DNA from: Chloroflexota bacterium
GTDB taxonomy: Bacteria; Chloroflexota; Anaerolineae; B4-G1
Length of the DNA stretch: 12,651 nucleotides
Assembly (NCBI GenBank): GCA_024232355.1
Contig: JAAEPW010000964.1
Location: forward strand, 1-12,651
Reading direction: 5' to 3'
In this document: positions 12,588-12,651 of the stretch, piece after piece
Layout: every line of letters begins with the position of its first letter
Numbering within the stretch: the first letter of the stretch is position 1
Translations under genes and position numbers: made by a program
Notes under the pieces: model-generated
The model's database searches: none
What the model was told of the DNA's origin: nothing
Seen by the model: the letters and a program-made list of their open reading frames with translations, nothing else

Positions 12588-12651
12588 AACGTTTCCATAT
12601 GGTTGATTTACTGTTTCAAGGACAAAAACAGGCTAAAAGTGGCACTTTTGG
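12588..12651. other. Right edge, no gene seen
   Basis: No coding signal is present. A palindrome AAAAGTGGCACTTTT (12635-12649) lies at the very end. Its first bases match the start of the 15-bp repeat seen at 5342 and 10164, but the match stops there. Confidence 0.3.

Overview
The window looks like an accessory, repeat-rich stretch of a mesophilic environmental bacterium. A Chloroflexota (Anaerolineae-like) origin is my best guess. It rests on PAS-GAF and receiver histidine kinases of the HisKA_2 type, a large membrane-anchored CotH protein with a lamin-tail-like end, and a short repeat (CTTGTCCTGAGC ... GTCGAAGGG) that I recall as common in Chloroflexota genomes. This assignment is inference; there is no rRNA or other marker gene.

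Left part (1-3117, plus strand): a signalling cluster. A PAS-GAF-HisKA_2-HATPase sensor kinase, cut by the window edge, is followed after a 250-bp structured leader by a receiver-HisKA_2-HATPase hybrid. The hybrid's ORF has absorbed two repeat-like insertions in frame. Its stop overlaps the start of a broken receiver-domain gene (one-base deletion, phospho-Asp changed to Asn, early stop). Together they look like a phosphorelay whose last member has decayed.

Next (3118-5515): a perfect 14-bp hairpin, an AT-richer Gfo/Idh/MocA oxidoreductase with an unusual Glu-Thr-Pro in place of Glu-Lys-Pro, then about 1 kb of non-coding DNA holding two copies (A, B) of a dispersed repeat with C-rich left and G-rich right arms. 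A frameshifted gene tail lies on the minus strand beside copy A.

Middle (5516-7883, minus strand): four collinear genes read leftward. They are a 98-aa unknown, a TPR protein with a very basic N-terminus, a 240-aa unknown whose start is set by a strong ribosome binding site, and a small protein resembling the CcbP calcium-binding family. The last three are closely spaced and probably one operon. Their joint role is unknown; this is the best candidate in the window for an undescribed system.

Right part (7884-12651): a third, shortened repeat copy (C), a membrane-anchored unknown protein with an internal duplication behind an extended -10 promoter, and an 815-bp gene-free tract packed with inverted repeats. 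That tract includes a 162-bp MITE-like element flanked by a 10-bp direct repeat. Last is a 768-aa CotH-family protein. The 15-base string AAAAGTGTCCGGTAA occurs in the same orientation at 5342 and 10164, bracketing the middle and right accessory block.
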